A stretch of DNA of 64,000 nucleotides, from positions 1-64,000 of the forward strand of contig NZ_JBLFBO010000006.1 of the NCBI RefSeq assembly GCF_047338595.1. Reading direction: 5' to 3'. Shown here piece by piece: positions 1 through 9,640 of this stretch. How positions within the stretch are numbered: the stretch's first letter is position 1; every line of letters starts with the position of its first letter. Source of the DNA: Nitrospira_D sp019636945. GTDB lineage: Bacteria; Nitrospirota; Nitrospiria; Nitrospirales; Nitrospiraceae. Position numbers and translations under genes: made by a program. The notes below the pieces were generated by a model that was not told the DNA's origin, did no database searches, and saw only the letters and a program-made list of their open reading frames with translations.

Positions 1-60
1 ATTCTGGCCAGCGTCGCCCGATTTTGTCAGCGAACTTCAGAGACAGGACACTAGTTTCTG

Positions 61-765
61 CTAGAGACCCACAGCACGATGCGTTTCGTACGTCATCACG
101 CCTAGAAATCCTGCAAGCAAGAGATAATAGGTGGCGTAACTCCAGCGCGTGGACGGCGACACGTCGTAATACCGTTCTGACATCACCGAACCGGTCTGCC
201 TGAATGTGGAAAGGAGGTGAGGAATCGACAGGAGTGCGAGAAGCAACAGCATCGGACTGTGGTTCCAAAGAAAGAGCACCACAATCAAGGGGGCTCCGAT
301 CCACCAGGTTTTCGGTGAAATAATCGACGTAATACGTCCGCCATCAAGTGGAGCCAGCGGGATCAGATTAAAGAGGTTCAGCATGAACCCTGCATAGGCC
401 AACGCCCGAAGCAACGGACTCTGAAGGAAGTCGGCGGCGTAGAAGCAGCCCATAGCAGCGATGGTCCCGACAACCGGTCCAGCCATGGCCACATAGGCTT
501 CCGTTTCCACATCCATCGGTTGTTCTTTCAACTGAATCCAAGCCCCGACGAACGGAATGAACGTCGGCGCCCCGACATCCAATCCACGCTGTCGAGCCGC
601 CACAAAGTGCCCCATCTCATGGCAGAAAATCAGACCGACGAAACCCGCCGCATATCGCCACCCATAGATAAAACTATAGGTGATGACCGATAACAGCATT
701 GTGCCGGAGGTCAGCAGCACCTTGCCAAATTTTGCTCCGGCGAGCAGGGTAAGTAGCGTTTTCAT
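61..765 (-). CDS. Site-2 protease family (M50) membrane metalloprotease
   Basis: A 234-residue multi-pass membrane protein of the M50 intramembrane metalloprotease family, expected to cleave peptide bonds within or near the inner membrane. The zinc site is visible as HEMGH at residues 49-53, and the second conserved motif NLIPLAPLDGGR lies around residues 133-144, with Asp141 as the likely third ligand. There is no PDZ domain, so it belongs to the short group of the family. A GAGGATGAG ribosome site precedes the ATG. The stop of the upstream DUF2167 gene is only 10 bases away, so the two are probably co-transcribed. The substrate is unknown. The family is clear; the role is not. Confidence 0.88.
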   Translation of the reverse strand: MKTLLTLLAGAKFGKVLLTSGTMLLSVITYSFIYGWRYAAGFVGLIFCHEMGHFVAARQRGLDVGAPTFIPFVGAWIQLKEQPMDVETEAYVAMAGPVVGTIAAMGCFYAADFLQSPLLRALAYAGFMLNLFNLIPLAPLDGGRITSIISPKTWWIGAPLIVVLFLWNHSPMLLLLALLSIPHLLSTFRQTGSVMSERYYDVSPSTRWSYATYYLLLAGFLGVMTYETHRAVGL

Positions 766-775
766 CTCATCCTCA

Positions 776-1633
776 TCAGGCTGACGGCGGCGGCGTGGAG
801 CGCCCCTTGACGATCTTCCACACCCAACCCACTACAGCCACTCCCGCGAGAAGAATGACCTTCTTGAAGGCAATGATCAATAGGAGCAGCTTCGCGAAGA
901 GTCCTGACTTAAAGGCCGCGCCCGCAACCAGTGCTGCCAGCCCGACTGCTGCGACCTTGTCGGTCGTACTATCGAAATCCACATACCGTTTGCCCTGCAC
1001 AAAGTTCAGATTCGATAACAGGCTCGCCGCATGGGGTTTCAGCGTAGGCAACTGAGCCAGGTCGGCTACGAGATTCATACTCATATATCCATGTCGACCA
1101 AGTGCGAGGGTATTGTAATTGACCGTCGTCCCATGGCTGGTCTCGGCGGAAATTGCCCAGACCACCTTGTTCGTGGCCTTATCGTAATGTGGCTTCTCCT
1201 CCCACCCTTTGATATTGAGCGCCTCCATCCCCATCTCACGCCGCTTGGCATTGGCTTCTTCCGTTCCTTCTTTAATAGAGTCCAGCATTTCATCCGCGTT
1301 CCAGGCAGACGCATCATCATCCTCCACATAGCCGGCATCGATGAACCGAATCACTACAAACCAATCACTGTCCCCTGAGCCACTCGTGACCAACCCAAGT
1401 TCCGCTCCGGAAGGGAAATTGCCCATCTCCCGCAAGAGACGTTCAGTGTCCTTTGGCCCCAAAAATCGATACCCTGAGGACAACGTTAGCGTGGCTTGAT
1501 CCCCAAGTGGCGCGTCTAACGGCCCCTGTTGCCAGGCATAGGTCGGTTCGGTCGACTGCGCGTGGACCTCCCCCCACATGCTCAGGACGGCAACCACACC
1601 GACGAAATAGATACGAAAACTCATGGATGTCAT
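776..1633 (-). CDS. DUF2167 family membrane protein
   Basis: A 285-residue secreted and membrane-anchored protein of the DUF2167 family. The family pattern is visible: a W-x-x-GP stretch, LGLV, WFVVIRF, GYVEDDD, then a region rich in aromatic and polar residues, and two hydrophobic segments near the C-terminus followed by a lysine-rich tail. The N-terminus is a signal peptide ending in VHAQ. The reading frame stays open for 55 more codons upstream to 1798, but the ATG at 1633 has a GGGAGG ribosome site four bases away and starts the signal peptide, so I chose it. The biochemical function of DUF2167 proteins is unknown. It sits just upstream of the membrane protease gene on the same strand. 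Confidence 0.85.
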   Translation of the reverse strand: MTSMSFRIYFVGVVAVLSMWGEVHAQSTEPTYAWQQGPLDAPLGDQATLTLSSGYRFLGPKDTERLLREMGNFPSGAELGLVTSGSGDSDWFVVIRFIDAGYVEDDDASAWNADEMLDSIKEGTEEANAKRREMGMEALNIKGWEEKPHYDKATNKVVWAISAETSHGTTVNYNTLALGRHGYMSMNLVADLAQLPTLKPHAASLLSNLNFVQGKRYVDFDSTTDKVAAVGLAALVAGAAFKSGLFAKLLLLIIAFKKVILLAGVAVVGWVWKIVKGRSTPPPSA

Positions 1634-2549
1634 AAGTCCTCCCAGATACGAGGTTGTAACACGAGACGCGGGAATACCCATCCTAAATCCTGTACGGGAC
1701 AGAACTAGTCCGGTTAGTTCATGAAAGCTGCGCGTTCGTTCAGGACCATCAGCCAGCAGGCTCGTTGCCCGCTGGCTGACTTCGACACGGTGCTTCACAC
1801 CTGCTCAGGGCTACCCCTGAGCGGAGGCCTGCTCTGACGGGGCTGACGTCGAAGCCAGAAGGGTGCCTTGTTCAGGACTCGTGAATAATGCGGGCTAGCA
1901 ATTCGCCACGCCATCTCCCAGCAAAGGACGAATCGTAAGGACTCCGCACCGCTGACTCATCGCGCCACGCTACTCTATCCAATTGTATCCTGTGAGCCTA
2001 TTCATTGATTCAATGCGAAGAGGGGATGCGCGCAATCTTGAACTGATGTTCCCGCCAAACAGGCCATTGAAATCGCCCTGTAGAACGCCGACGTATCAAG
2101 ACGTCATTGAAACAGTATGTTGAGCGCGCGAGGGACGAGCCTACCACTTTCCACCTTGTTACCCTCTTCCCAATCCCCTACATGTAGTGTGATTGACCAT
2201 AGATATGTACTATTACTTTTTAGGTACTGCTCCTACCGTATGCCTCACGCCCTCCATTCCCCCCGTCACCCCTGCAATCCTTTCTGAAAGCGCACTCAAC
2301 GCACATACACCAGTTGCAAACGGACGCAAGAGAGCGTATAGGACATAGTAGCGTTTTCTCGTACCACCCAAATTTCAAGAGCCTGTATCCGTAGCAGATC
2401 CTGTGCTGTGGCTGGATCGCTTTCTTCTGTTTCGGTGTCGGCATGAGGCCGTGAGAACAGGACAAGGGGATGCCTCAGCCATTGGGTGTTCATATATTGA
2501 AACTGAGTTTTGTCGGAGTACCGACTTTTACCATTTTGTGAGGTGGGTC
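1634..2549. other. Long intergenic region between divergent genes
   Basis: About 900 bases between the divergent DUF2167 and OmpA-family genes. Short open frames occur on both strands, but none has a ribosome site or a recognisable product. The only clear structure is a perfect 8-bp stem with a 4-base loop at 1803-1822. Both flanking promoters must lie here. I see no tRNA, riboswitch or convincing small gene. Confidence 0.5.
1803..1822. other. Perfect 8-bp hairpin upstream of the DUF2167 gene
   Basis: GCTCAGGG at 1803-1810 pairs with CCCTGAGC at 1815-1822 across the loop CTAC. No T-run follows on either strand, so it does not look like a classic intrinsic terminator. It could be an operator or an RNA stem; nothing more can be said from the sequence. 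Confidence 0.4.
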
Positions 2550-3848
2550 ATGATTAGAACGATGAAACTTCTCGCTTGTGCCTTTCTCGTCACCCTCGTG
2601 GTGAATGGGTCTGAATCGAGCCTGGCTGCCGCTGCTCAGTCAGGGGCCTCTGAGGACGCTGCGCTGGTTTCGGCCATTACTCCCATGACGTCGATCACTA
2701 TTGATGTACCCCAGAGCCAGGCGGGGGAAACCGAGGCAGCAGAGGGAGCAAAAGAGAAAGAAAAGGCGGATGCAGACATTGAGCAGGAAAAGGCACGACT
2801 CGAACTGCTCCTGCAACAGCTGACGGCCAAGGAAAAGGAACTGGCGCTCTTGCGAGAAAAGACTACTGCGGCTGCCACTCAGTTGAACGCAGAAAAAACT
2901 CGTGCTGAAGCATTGGAAGCACAACTCAATCAAAAAGAGCAAGAACTCGCGGGGATCTGCACAGCGCGGGACAACCACCAACAAATGTCGCAGGAGCTGA
3001 ACCGGACCAAGAGCAGTCTCGAGTTGGCGAAGCAGCAGGTCTCTGACATTGAGCGGCAATATACGATCAGCAGTGACCAGCTCGATGTCGCCATGCAGCG
3101 GATCGCGGATCTGGACCTGCAGCTGGTGGCGAAAGATCAAGAGTTAACGATGGAACTCGCCAGCCGAGACTCACAGCTTGCACAGGCAAAGCGTATCCTG
3201 GCGAGTGTGGGGAAGACATTGCCAAAGCCGGTCAAGCTGACGCCCTCTATGAAGAATGCGTTTCCGCAACAGGCTGTTGCGCGTGTCTCCCCTGATATAA
3301 CCAAGGTCAATGAGAAGTTGATGGCTGCACTCAAGGATGATCTAAAACGAGGCACCGTGGTGATGGAGCAACGCGGTGACAAGCTCACACTTGCATTGGC
3401 ATCAGGCGAACTGTTCGGTGCAGGACGAGTGACCATGACACCGGTAGGGGCCGCCTTGGTCAAACGAATTGGCGTCGCCTTACGGAAATTCCGTCCTGAG
3501 AGCATCGAAGTCGCCGGCCATACCGACAGCATCCCGGTGAAGTACAATCCCAAGCGGCCGTTTAAGGACAATGCAGAGCTATCTCAGGCTCGTGCCGAGA
3601 ACGCAAGCAAGGCATTAATCAAGGGAGGACTGGGCGCCGATCGAGTCCGAGCCGTCGGCTATGCAGACTCTCGACCCGTCGCGACTAACGATACGGAAGA
3701 AGGCCGGACCAAGAACCGGCGCGTTGAGATTATTGTGACCCAATCGACCCAACCGATCGCCTTCTCAGGTGAAAAGGACGGGCAGACCTCTGGGACCCGC
3801 ACCGCTGCTCCATACGGAGCCGTGGTTCAAAAAGTCGCCACTCGCTGA
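2550..3848 (+). CDS. OmpA-family protein with coiled coil
   Basis: A 432-residue exported protein. After a signal peptide (residues about 1-28, ending near SSLAAAAQ) comes a long Glu/Lys/Gln-rich coiled coil (about 60-220), then a C-terminal OmpA-like peptidoglycan-binding domain with the pattern AGHTDSIPV, LSQARAENA and GRTKNRRVEI. Such proteins tether the envelope to the cell wall, and some are MotB-like or accessory to secretion machines. The frame is open from 2403, but the ATG at 2550 follows GAGGTGGG and begins the signal peptide. A second ATG four codons later is also possible. It is a single-gene unit closed by a strong terminator. The exact role cannot be assigned. Confidence 0.85.
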   Translation: MIRTMKLLACAFLVTLVVNGSESSLAAAAQSGASEDAALVSAITPMTSITIDVPQSQAGETEAAEGAKEKEKADADIEQEKARLELLLQQLTAKEKELALLREKTTAAATQLNAEKTRAEALEAQLNQKEQELAGICTARDNHQQMSQELNRTKSSLELAKQQVSDIERQYTISSDQLDVAMQRIADLDLQLVAKDQELTMELASRDSQLAQAKRILASVGKTLPKPVKLTPSMKNAFPQQAVARVSPDITKVNEKLMAALKDDLKRGTVVMEQRGDKLTLALASGELFGAGRVTMTPVGAALVKRIGVALRKFRPESIEVAGHTDSIPVKYNPKRPFKDNAELSQARAENASKALIKGGLGADRVRAVGYADSRPVATNDTEEGRTKNRRVEIIVTQSTQPIAFSGEKDGQTSGTRTAAPYGAVVQKVATR

Positions 3849-3859
3849 TTCTGCTGGAT

Positions 3860-3898
3860 ATCGCCCCTCCCGTCCTAGAACAAGCCGGGAGGGGCGAT
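3860..3898 (+). terminator. Strong intrinsic terminator after the OmpA-family gene
   Basis: A perfect 13-bp GC-rich stem (ATCGCCCCTCCCG at 3860-3872 pairing with 3886-3898) with a 13-base loop, followed by TT. It starts 11 bases after the stop codon of the OmpA-family gene. Confidence 0.85.
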
Positions 3899-4172
3899 TT
3901 ATCCTCCCTACATCTCGCTTCATTGCCCCTCATATCCCTCGAGACCGGTGATCGGATCACATGGCCACTTCTTCATTTCGTAAAGCGTCGAGCGGGAAAT
4001 GTATTGCGTAACCGGGATCCTGAAGCTTCACGCTTCACAAACGACGAGCGACGACTCTTGTTGCAGCGACATCTCGATGGTGGCACTAGACATGTTCCGG
4101 AATGCTACGAAACGGCGCCGCAAGCCACCGCTTGAGGGGGAAACAGCCAGTGCAGTATGCTAGCACATAACC
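3899..4172. other. Intergenic region with degenerate repeat words
   Basis: About 270 bases without a supported gene. It contains TCGTAAAGCGTCG at 3978-3990, a word repeated exactly at 36600-36612, and an inverted counterpart of the same flavour (CTTCACGCTTCACAAACGAC, near 4023-4043). These look like arms of a decayed intergenic repeat. Confidence 0.4.
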
Positions 4173-4655
4173 ATGACACCAGCCGAAGCCGCGACAGCAC
4201 TGTTCAGAACGATGCCTCATCCCATTACTTCTTCGCAGCTTGGGGAATACGGCATCGAGGCCGCTGAAGCTCAGGTCCCTGCCATCGCGCGAGAGATTCT
4301 CTCGCTGAACCTCTACTGGGCCCTTGCGGCCATCGACGCGCATATCCCTTCCAAGTACAGAGCCCTCATCAAGGAAGACCTGTTCGAGTCCGTACAAACC
4401 GAGTGGTGGCCTTCTGGGCAACTGGGGACAAGCACGTGGGTGGAGTATCAACCGGAGTTGAGTGAACGGCGTGAACACTATGCCCACCTGGTGGATCAGG
4501 AAGGGCTTAATCCCACAGGCATCTGTGCCGAAACAGCAGGCCGCATGGAAGACCTGGGCCTGATTGAACCAGGCAACCGCGAGAAGCTGCTCGTGCTGTT
4601 AATCGACTATGCGCCTGCTGCGGAATATGGTCGGCTGCTGGAGAATATCGGGTGA
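4173..4655 (+). CDS. Conserved-looking hypothetical protein
   Basis: A 160-residue soluble, acidic protein with no recognised domain. It is rich in Ala, Glu and Leu and is predicted by eye to be mainly helical, with a WALAAIDAHIP-type amphipathic helix near residues 48-58 and a Trp pair (EWWPSGQLG) near residue 77. There is no signal peptide or membrane segment. No clear ribosome site precedes the ATG at 4173, and the ATG at 4212 is an alternative start. It is convergent with gpmA. It is accepted as a gene because its codon use looks like that of its neighbours and no better frame covers the region. Confidence 0.55.
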   Translation: MTPAEAATALFRTMPHPITSSQLGEYGIEAAEAQVPAIAREILSLNLYWALAAIDAHIPSKYRALIKEDLFESVQTEWWPSGQLGTSTWVEYQPELSERREHYAHLVDQEGLNPTGICAETAGRMEDLGLIEPGNREKLLVLLIDYAPAAEYGRLLENIG

Positions 4656-4727
4656 GCACCTTCCAACCCGCCGCAGCTCCGAGACAGCGCTGAGATCCGA
4701 GAAACACTCAACATTTCCATGAAGCAA

Positions 4728-5339
4728 TCACAGATACCGATGCGACAAGACCTTCCCGCGCTCATCGAATTCGTAGAGTAGCGGCACTCCAGTCGGAATA
4801 TTCAGCTCCAAGACCGCTTCTTTTGAGAGCTGATCCAACTCCATCACCAACGCGCGCAGACTATTGCCATGGGCGGCAATGATGATAGTTTCGCCCTTCA
4901 GCAGATGGGGCTTGATCATCTTCTCATAGTAGGGAAGCGTCCGCTCTGCCGTATCTTTTAAGCTCTCTCCACCCGGCGGCCTGACGTCATAACTGCGCCG
5001 CCAGATTTTCACCTGTGCATCACCGTACTTTTGGGCAGTTTCTGCCTTATTCAATCCCTGCAATTCCCCATACATCCGTTCGTTCAGAGCCTTGTCCTTT
5101 TCGATGGGGATCCCTGTCTGACCGATCACTTCCAAGACAATCCTCAGCGTCTCATTCGCTCTCATGAGCACCGAGGAAAAGGCGCGATGAAATTTCACCT
5201 CACGCAGTTTCTCCCCCGCACTTTTTGCCTCCTCAATCCCTTTGGGTGAGAGCGGCACATCCACCCAACCCGTAAAACGATTTTCCAAATTCCATTGCGA
5301 TTCCCCATGCCGAAGTAAGACTAATCGAGCCATCCTCAT
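4728..5339 (-). CDS. gpmA: 2,3-bisphosphoglycerate-dependent phosphoglycerate mutase
   Basis: This is the glycolytic and gluconeogenic enzyme that interconverts 3- and 2-phosphoglycerate through a phosphohistidine. The histidine-phosphatase signature LLRHGESQWN is at residues 8-17, with the phosphorylated His in RHG. The family blocks NRFTGWVDVPLS, NERMYGELQGLNK and the second catalytic His region IAAHGNSLRALV are all present. At 203 residues it is shorter than the roughly 250-residue E. coli enzyme and lacks part of its C-terminal tail. The start is ATG at 5339; an ATG two codons in (5333) is better spaced from AGAGAGGA and may be the true start. Confidence 0.9.
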   Translation of the reverse strand: MRMARLVLLRHGESQWNLENRFTGWVDVPLSPKGIEEAKSAGEKLREVKFHRAFSSVLMRANETLRIVLEVIGQTGIPIEKDKALNERMYGELQGLNKAETAQKYGDAQVKIWRRSYDVRPPGGESLKDTAERTLPYYEKMIKPHLLKGETIIIAAHGNSLRALVMELDQLSKEAVLELNIPTGVPLLYEFDERGKVLSHRYL

Positions 5340-5387
5340 TCCTCTCTTCCATCAAGATGATCACTGGGTGCCCACTGTCGCGACAGA

Positions 5388-6044
5388 TCACGCCTGAGGC
5401 AGCATCGCTGCCTGCTTGGCCGGCCGACCTGGCTGCTGATCAACATCCGGCGGACCTTCCTGGACCATTTTGACCAATGTCGCCAGGAAAATGAGATAGA
5501 ACACGACACCAACCCAAATGACGTACGGTTGCACACCACCGGACTCTTTCAGCACGGTATCTTGAGCAGCTGGGTCCATCCGATTGCTTCGCTTCATTTC
5601 TCCGATATGCTCCCAGCAATGCCAATAATAGAGATAATTAGCTGTCGCCCCCGCCATGACACTCCAGATGATCCCGGCAGACACATCTCCCGTAAGATAG
5701 GTGGAGACCATCGGACCAACGGCATAGACGAACGCATGGAGATACATCTTCCGGTATAGGAACCAGAGAAATGAGATATAGAGAAAGGCCGGCCAGTTCC
5801 ATGAGAGGGCAAACCGCGGTTGCCCGTTCGCTGAAAACTTCTTGAACACCCGCAAATAATAGTCTGCATTCGGCCCGATAAATTGACGCCAGCGTGTCTC
5901 TTCGTCCTGAATCGGTTGGGCTGTCGTGTTCCCGGCGGTGGGCTCATCGGTAGATGCCTTCACTTCCATCAACTTTGCCCCACACTGATGGCAGAAGTTG
6001 GCATCCTCGGGATTCTGCTGCTGACACTGCCCACACATCGTCAT
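5388..6044 (-). CDS. Zinc-ribbon DUF2628-type membrane protein
   Basis: A 218-residue protein. The N-terminus is a zinc ribbon (CGQCQQQ then CHQCGAKL, CxxC pairs around residues 4-7 and 18-21). After a linker comes a region like DUF2628, with NWPAFLYISFLWFLYRKMY followed by three or four hydrophobic segments. This combination of cytoplasmic zinc ribbon plus small multi-pass domain is common but uncharacterised. The frame opens at 6062; I chose the ATG at 6044 because it places the zinc ribbon at the N-terminus, and 6038 is equally possible. It lies about 50 bases upstream of gpmA on the same strand. Confidence 0.75.
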   Translation of the reverse strand: MTMCGQCQQQNPEDANFCHQCGAKLMEVKASTDEPTAGNTTAQPIQDEETRWRQFIGPNADYYLRVFKKFSANGQPRFALSWNWPAFLYISFLWFLYRKMYLHAFVYAVGPMVSTYLTGDVSAGIIWSVMAGATANYLYYWHCWEHIGEMKRSNRMDPAAQDTVLKESGGVQPYVIWVGVVFYLIFLATLVKMVQEGPPDVDQQPGRPAKQAAMLPQA

Positions 6045-6221
6045 GGCGAGGCAGCTTACCACACTCCGAAATGGAAGAGAGGATCATTTAAAACGATGAT
6101 GGGCTTCCGGTTTGAGCACCGATCCGACCTCTCTTTTTGAGCTTGACACTCCCCTCCGCACTTGTTGCTCTTCCTACTGTCCCTGTGCTAGCGTTCCTTT
6201 CTTTCTAAGGGGATACGTCAT

Positions 6222-7439
6222 ATGCCGACTGAAGAATTGAAGGACGACGCGGCCAAGTACCTGATGCAGACTTACACCCGCCAACCGCTCTCGATCGTGC
6301 GGGGGCGGGGTGCGAAAGTCTACGATCTGGAGGGTCGCGAGTACCTGGATTTTGTGGCGGGGATCGCGGTAAATATTTTAGGGTATGGGCATCCGGACCT
6401 TGTCCAGGCGATCCAACGCCAAGCGGCTCAACTCATCCATACCTCCAATCTGTATTACACCGAACCCCAGGTGAAGCTGGCCCGTTTGCTGGTCAACCAT
6501 TCGTTCGCCGACCGAGCGTTCTTTTGTAACAGCGGCGCCGAAGCAAACGAAGCCGCGATCAAGCTGGCACGACGCTACGGGCATGAGCGCTATGGAGCGA
6601 CTCGTTTTGAAATTATCACGATGAAGAATTCGTTCCATGGCCGAACCCTGGCCATGGTCACGGCGACCGGTCAAGAAAAGGTTCAAAAGGGCTTCGAGCC
6701 GCTGATGCCCGGATTCGTCTATGCTCCGTTTAATGACTTCACAGCCATCGAGTCGCTCGTGACTGAGCGGACCGCAGCCATCATGCTGGAGCCGATCCAG
6801 GCGGAAGGTGGGGTGCATGTCGCTGATCGGGAGTATCTAAAGAACCTCAGGCAGCTCTGTACACAAAAAGACATCCTCCTGATTTTTGATGAGATTCAAA
6901 CCGGCATGGGCCGAACCGGGACCCTCTTCGCCTATGAACAGCTGGGGGTTCAGCCCGACATCATGACCTTGGCGAAAGGCCTGGCCGGAGGCGTCCCAAT
7001 CGGCGCCTGCCTCGCCAAAGAATCAGTGGCAGCGGCATTTACCCCTGGCTCCCATGCCTCAACATTCGGCGGAAATCCGCTCGCCTGTGCGGCTGCCCTG
7101 GCAGTCTGCCACGTCCTGCTTGAGGGGCCTGTGCTGGAGAACGCGAAGCGCATGGGGGAGTATTTGGCGAAAGGCTTAACTGACTGCAAGAGCCGCTATC
7201 GCGTTGTCCAGGAGGTCCGCGGGCTTGGTCTGTTACAGGGAATGGAATTGACGATCGATGCCAGAACGATGGTTGCCGATGCGCTGGCGCGCGGGGTGCT
7301 GTTGAATGCCGCGAACGAGCATGTGCTGCGCATGGTGCCACCCTTGATCATTACACAGCCGGAGATCGATCGACTCATGGATCTCCTCGGAGCACTCTTT
7401 ACTCAACGCCAGGGGTCGGAAAAAGAATCTCACCACTGA
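6222..7439 (+). CDS. argD: Acetylornithine aminotransferase
   Basis: A PLP enzyme of arginine synthesis that converts N-acetylglutamate semialdehyde to N-acetylornithine with glutamate as donor. It has 405 residues, a normal length. The GAEANEAAIKLARR block and the PLP lysine (K252 in TLAKGLAGGVPIG) are visible, as is the DEIQTGMGRTG motif. A ribosome site (AAGGGG) lies upstream of the ATG. Its stop overlaps the argF start by one base (TGATG), which marks translational coupling in an arg operon. It may also serve as the succinyldiaminopimelate aminotransferase in other bacteria, but dapL elsewhere in this window makes that unnecessary. Confidence 0.95.
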   Translation: MPTEELKDDAAKYLMQTYTRQPLSIVRGRGAKVYDLEGREYLDFVAGIAVNILGYGHPDLVQAIQRQAAQLIHTSNLYYTEPQVKLARLLVNHSFADRAFFCNSGAEANEAAIKLARRYGHERYGATRFEIITMKNSFHGRTLAMVTATGQEKVQKGFEPLMPGFVYAPFNDFTAIESLVTERTAAIMLEPIQAEGGVHVADREYLKNLRQLCTQKDILLIFDEIQTGMGRTGTLFAYEQLGVQPDIMTLAKGLAGGVPIGACLAKESVAAAFTPGSHASTFGGNPLACAAALAVCHVLLEGPVLENAKRMGEYLAKGLTDCKSRYRVVQEVRGLGLLQGMELTIDARTMVADALARGVLLNAANEHVLRMVPPLIITQPEIDRLMDLLGALFTQRQGSEKESHH

Positions 7440-8416
7440 TGACCGCACGACCCAGACATCCACGAGGCACCGAGCGATACGCCAAGGACCTACTTGACGT
7501 GGCCACCATGCCAGGGACCCAAGTCCTTGCGCTCCTACGGCTGGCAAGGACTCTCAAGAAGAAGCAGCAACGGGGTGTCTCTCACCGGTTGCTTCGCGGA
7601 AAGACACTGGGACTTCTCTTTCAAAAGCCGTCGACGAGAACTCGCGTGTCCTTTGAGGCAGGCATGAACCAACTCGGTGGCCACGCCCTGGTGCTGCCGA
7701 TGAGTGATATTCAACTCTCTCGCGGTGAGACCGTTGCGGACACAGCCCGCGTCTTATCCCGGTATCTCGACGGCATTGTCATCCGTACCTATGACCATGC
7801 GATCGTTGAGGAGTGGTCTGCAGAAGCCACCATGCCGGTCATCAATGGGCTTACTGATCACAGTCACCCCTGTCAGGCCTTGTCCGATCTTCTGACGATT
7901 CAGGAATTGAAAGGCCGGCTCAAGGGACTCAGTCTGGCCTACATCGGAGACGGGAATAACGTCGCCAACTCACTCATTGAAGCTGGCGCAAAGGTGGGGA
8001 TGCGCGTGGTCATCGGGTGTCCTTCCGGCTATCAACCGGATCAACGAGTCATCGACCGCGCCAGAATCGATGGACACGCCAGTGGTGCTTCGATTGAGGT
8101 GGTGGAGAATCCCCTGGTGGCCGTGAAGGAAGCGGATGTCGTCTATACCGACGTGTGGATCAGTATGGGCCGTGAGCGGGAACAAGCCAGACGGTTACGC
8201 ATCCTGTCCCCCTACCAACTCAATCACCGGCTCCTGCAACGAGCAAAGCCCGACGCGATCGTCATGCACTGCTTGCCGGCCCATCGGGGAGAAGAAATTA
8301 GCGCCGATGTGTTGGATGGCTCGCAGTCTGTCGTGATCCATCAGGCGGAGAATCGGCTTCATATGCAAAAGGCCATTTTGACTCAACTTCTTAGCCTCAA
8401 GAAAGGTGCGCGATAG
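7439..8416 (+). CDS. argF: Ornithine carbamoyltransferase
   Basis: Transfers a carbamoyl group to ornithine to form citrulline, in the cytoplasm. It has 325 residues, typical of the family. The carbamoyl-phosphate-binding STRTR motif is at residues 65-69, the ornithine-site HCLP motif begins at His277, and DGNNVANSL marks the ornithine domain. The N-terminus is about 15 residues longer than in many orthologues; a later start is possible but lacks a better ribosome site. It is coupled to argD by a one-base overlap, and argG starts 9 bases after its stop. Confidence 0.95.
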   Translation: MTARPRHPRGTERYAKDLLDVATMPGTQVLALLRLARTLKKKQQRGVSHRLLRGKTLGLLFQKPSTRTRVSFEAGMNQLGGHALVLPMSDIQLSRGETVADTARVLSRYLDGIVIRTYDHAIVEEWSAEATMPVINGLTDHSHPCQALSDLLTIQELKGRLKGLSLAYIGDGNNVANSLIEAGAKVGMRVVIGCPSGYQPDQRVIDRARIDGHASGASIEVVENPLVAVKEADVVYTDVWISMGREREQARRLRILSPYQLNHRLLQRAKPDAIVMHCLPAHRGEEISADVLDGSQSVVIHQAENRLHMQKAILTQLLSLKKGAR

Positions 8417-8425
8417 GATTTGACT

Positions 8426-9640
8426 ATGAAACCCACATCACTCAAGAAAATCGTCCTGGCTTACTCCGGAGGGCTCGATACCTCGGTCATCCTTAAGTGG
8501 CTGCAGGAAACCTATCACGCTGAAATTATTGCCTTTTGTGCTGATCTTGGGCAGGGGGAAGATCTGAAAGCGGTCAAGGCCAAGGCCCAAGCGCTCGGCG
8601 TCAAGAAAGTCTACGTGGAAGATCTGCGAGAGACCTTCGTCAAAGATTATGTGTTCCCGATGTTGCGTGGAAATGCGCTGTATGAAGGATGCTACCTCCT
8701 CGGGACATCAATCGCTCGTCCGTTAATTGCCCGCCGACAAGCCGAAATCGCGTTGAAGGAAGGTGCCGAAGCGGTGTCGCACGGAGCCACAGGAAAAGGC
8801 AATGACCAGGTACGCTTTGAGCTCACCTACATGGCCCTTGCCCCGCAGCTCAAAATCATCGCCCCTTGGCGAGAATGGACCATGCGGTCTCGCCGTGAAC
8901 TCATTGAGTATGCCGAGCGGCACGGTATCCCTGTGACCGCGACCAAGGCCAAGCCGTACAGTACAGACCCCAATTTGTTCCACATCAGCTACGAAGGCGG
9001 TATTCTCGAAGACCCTTGGGAATCGCCGCCCGATGAAATCTTCCAGTTGACCGTCTCTCCGGAGAAAGCACCGAATAAGGCGCAGGAAGTCGAGATCGAA
9101 TACCAGGCAGGCAACCCGGTCGCCGTTGACGGAAAGAAGATGCGTCCGGCCGCTTTACTGGCTCATCTCAACGAAATAGGCGGTGCACATGGGGTCGGAC
9201 GGGTTGATCTGGTAGAGAACCGTTATGTCGGGATGAAATCGCGCGGGGTGTACGAAACACCCGGAGGCACGATTCTCCATGTGGCGCATCGGGGGATTGA
9301 GTCCTTGACCATGGACCGTGAGGTCCTACATTTCCGTGACAGCTTGATCCCACGGTTTGCCGGCTTGATCTACAACGGCTATTGGTTCAGCCCGGAACGT
9401 GACATGCTGCAGGCCGCGATCGATGACGCTCAGAAAGACGTCAGCGGCATTGCTCGCGTCAAACTGTATAAGGGGAGTTGTACGCTGGCGGGGCGCAAAT
9501 CGAAGCGATCACTGTATCGGTTGGACATCGCCACCTTCGAAGAAGATGAAGTCTATAACCAGAAAGATGCGGAAGGGTTCATCCGGTTGAACGCATTGCG
9601 GCTCAAGATCCGCGCGCAACGAAAGAAAGCTTCGTCCTGA
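8426..9640 (+). CDS. argG: Argininosuccinate synthase
   Basis: Condenses citrulline and aspartate with ATP to form argininosuccinate. It has 404 residues. The ATP-pyrophosphatase loop AYSGGLDTS is at residues 12-20, and the family blocks SHGATGKGNDQVRFE and YSTDPNLFHISYEGG are present. A TTG two codons upstream is in frame, but the ATG at 8426 has an AGGA site seven bases away. The stop overlaps the argH start by one base (TGATG). Confidence 0.96.
   Translation: MKPTSLKKIVLAYSGGLDTSVILKWLQETYHAEIIAFCADLGQGEDLKAVKAKAQALGVKKVYVEDLRETFVKDYVFPMLRGNALYEGCYLLGTSIARPLIARRQAEIALKEGAEAVSHGATGKGNDQVRFELTYMALAPQLKIIAPWREWTMRSRRELIEYAERHGIPVTATKAKPYSTDPNLFHISYEGGILEDPWESPPDEIFQLTVSPEKAPNKAQEVEIEYQAGNPVAVDGKKMRPAALLAHLNEIGGAHGVGRVDLVENRYVGMKSRGVYETPGGTILHVAHRGIESLTMDREVLHFRDSLIPRFAGLIYNGYWFSPERDMLQAAIDDAQKDVSGIARVKLYKGSCTLAGRKSKRSLYRLDIATFEEDEVYNQKDAEGFIRLNALRLKIRAQRKKASS

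Noticed and set aside
1634..1798. N-terminal extension of the DUF2167 protein
   Set aside because: The 55 extra codons precede a clear signal peptide and a well-placed GGGAGG ribosome site at 1633.
2220..2493. Two overlapping - strand short frames
   Set aside because: Frames of 65 and 81 codons without ribosome site or homology hints; likely chance in the divergent intergenic region.
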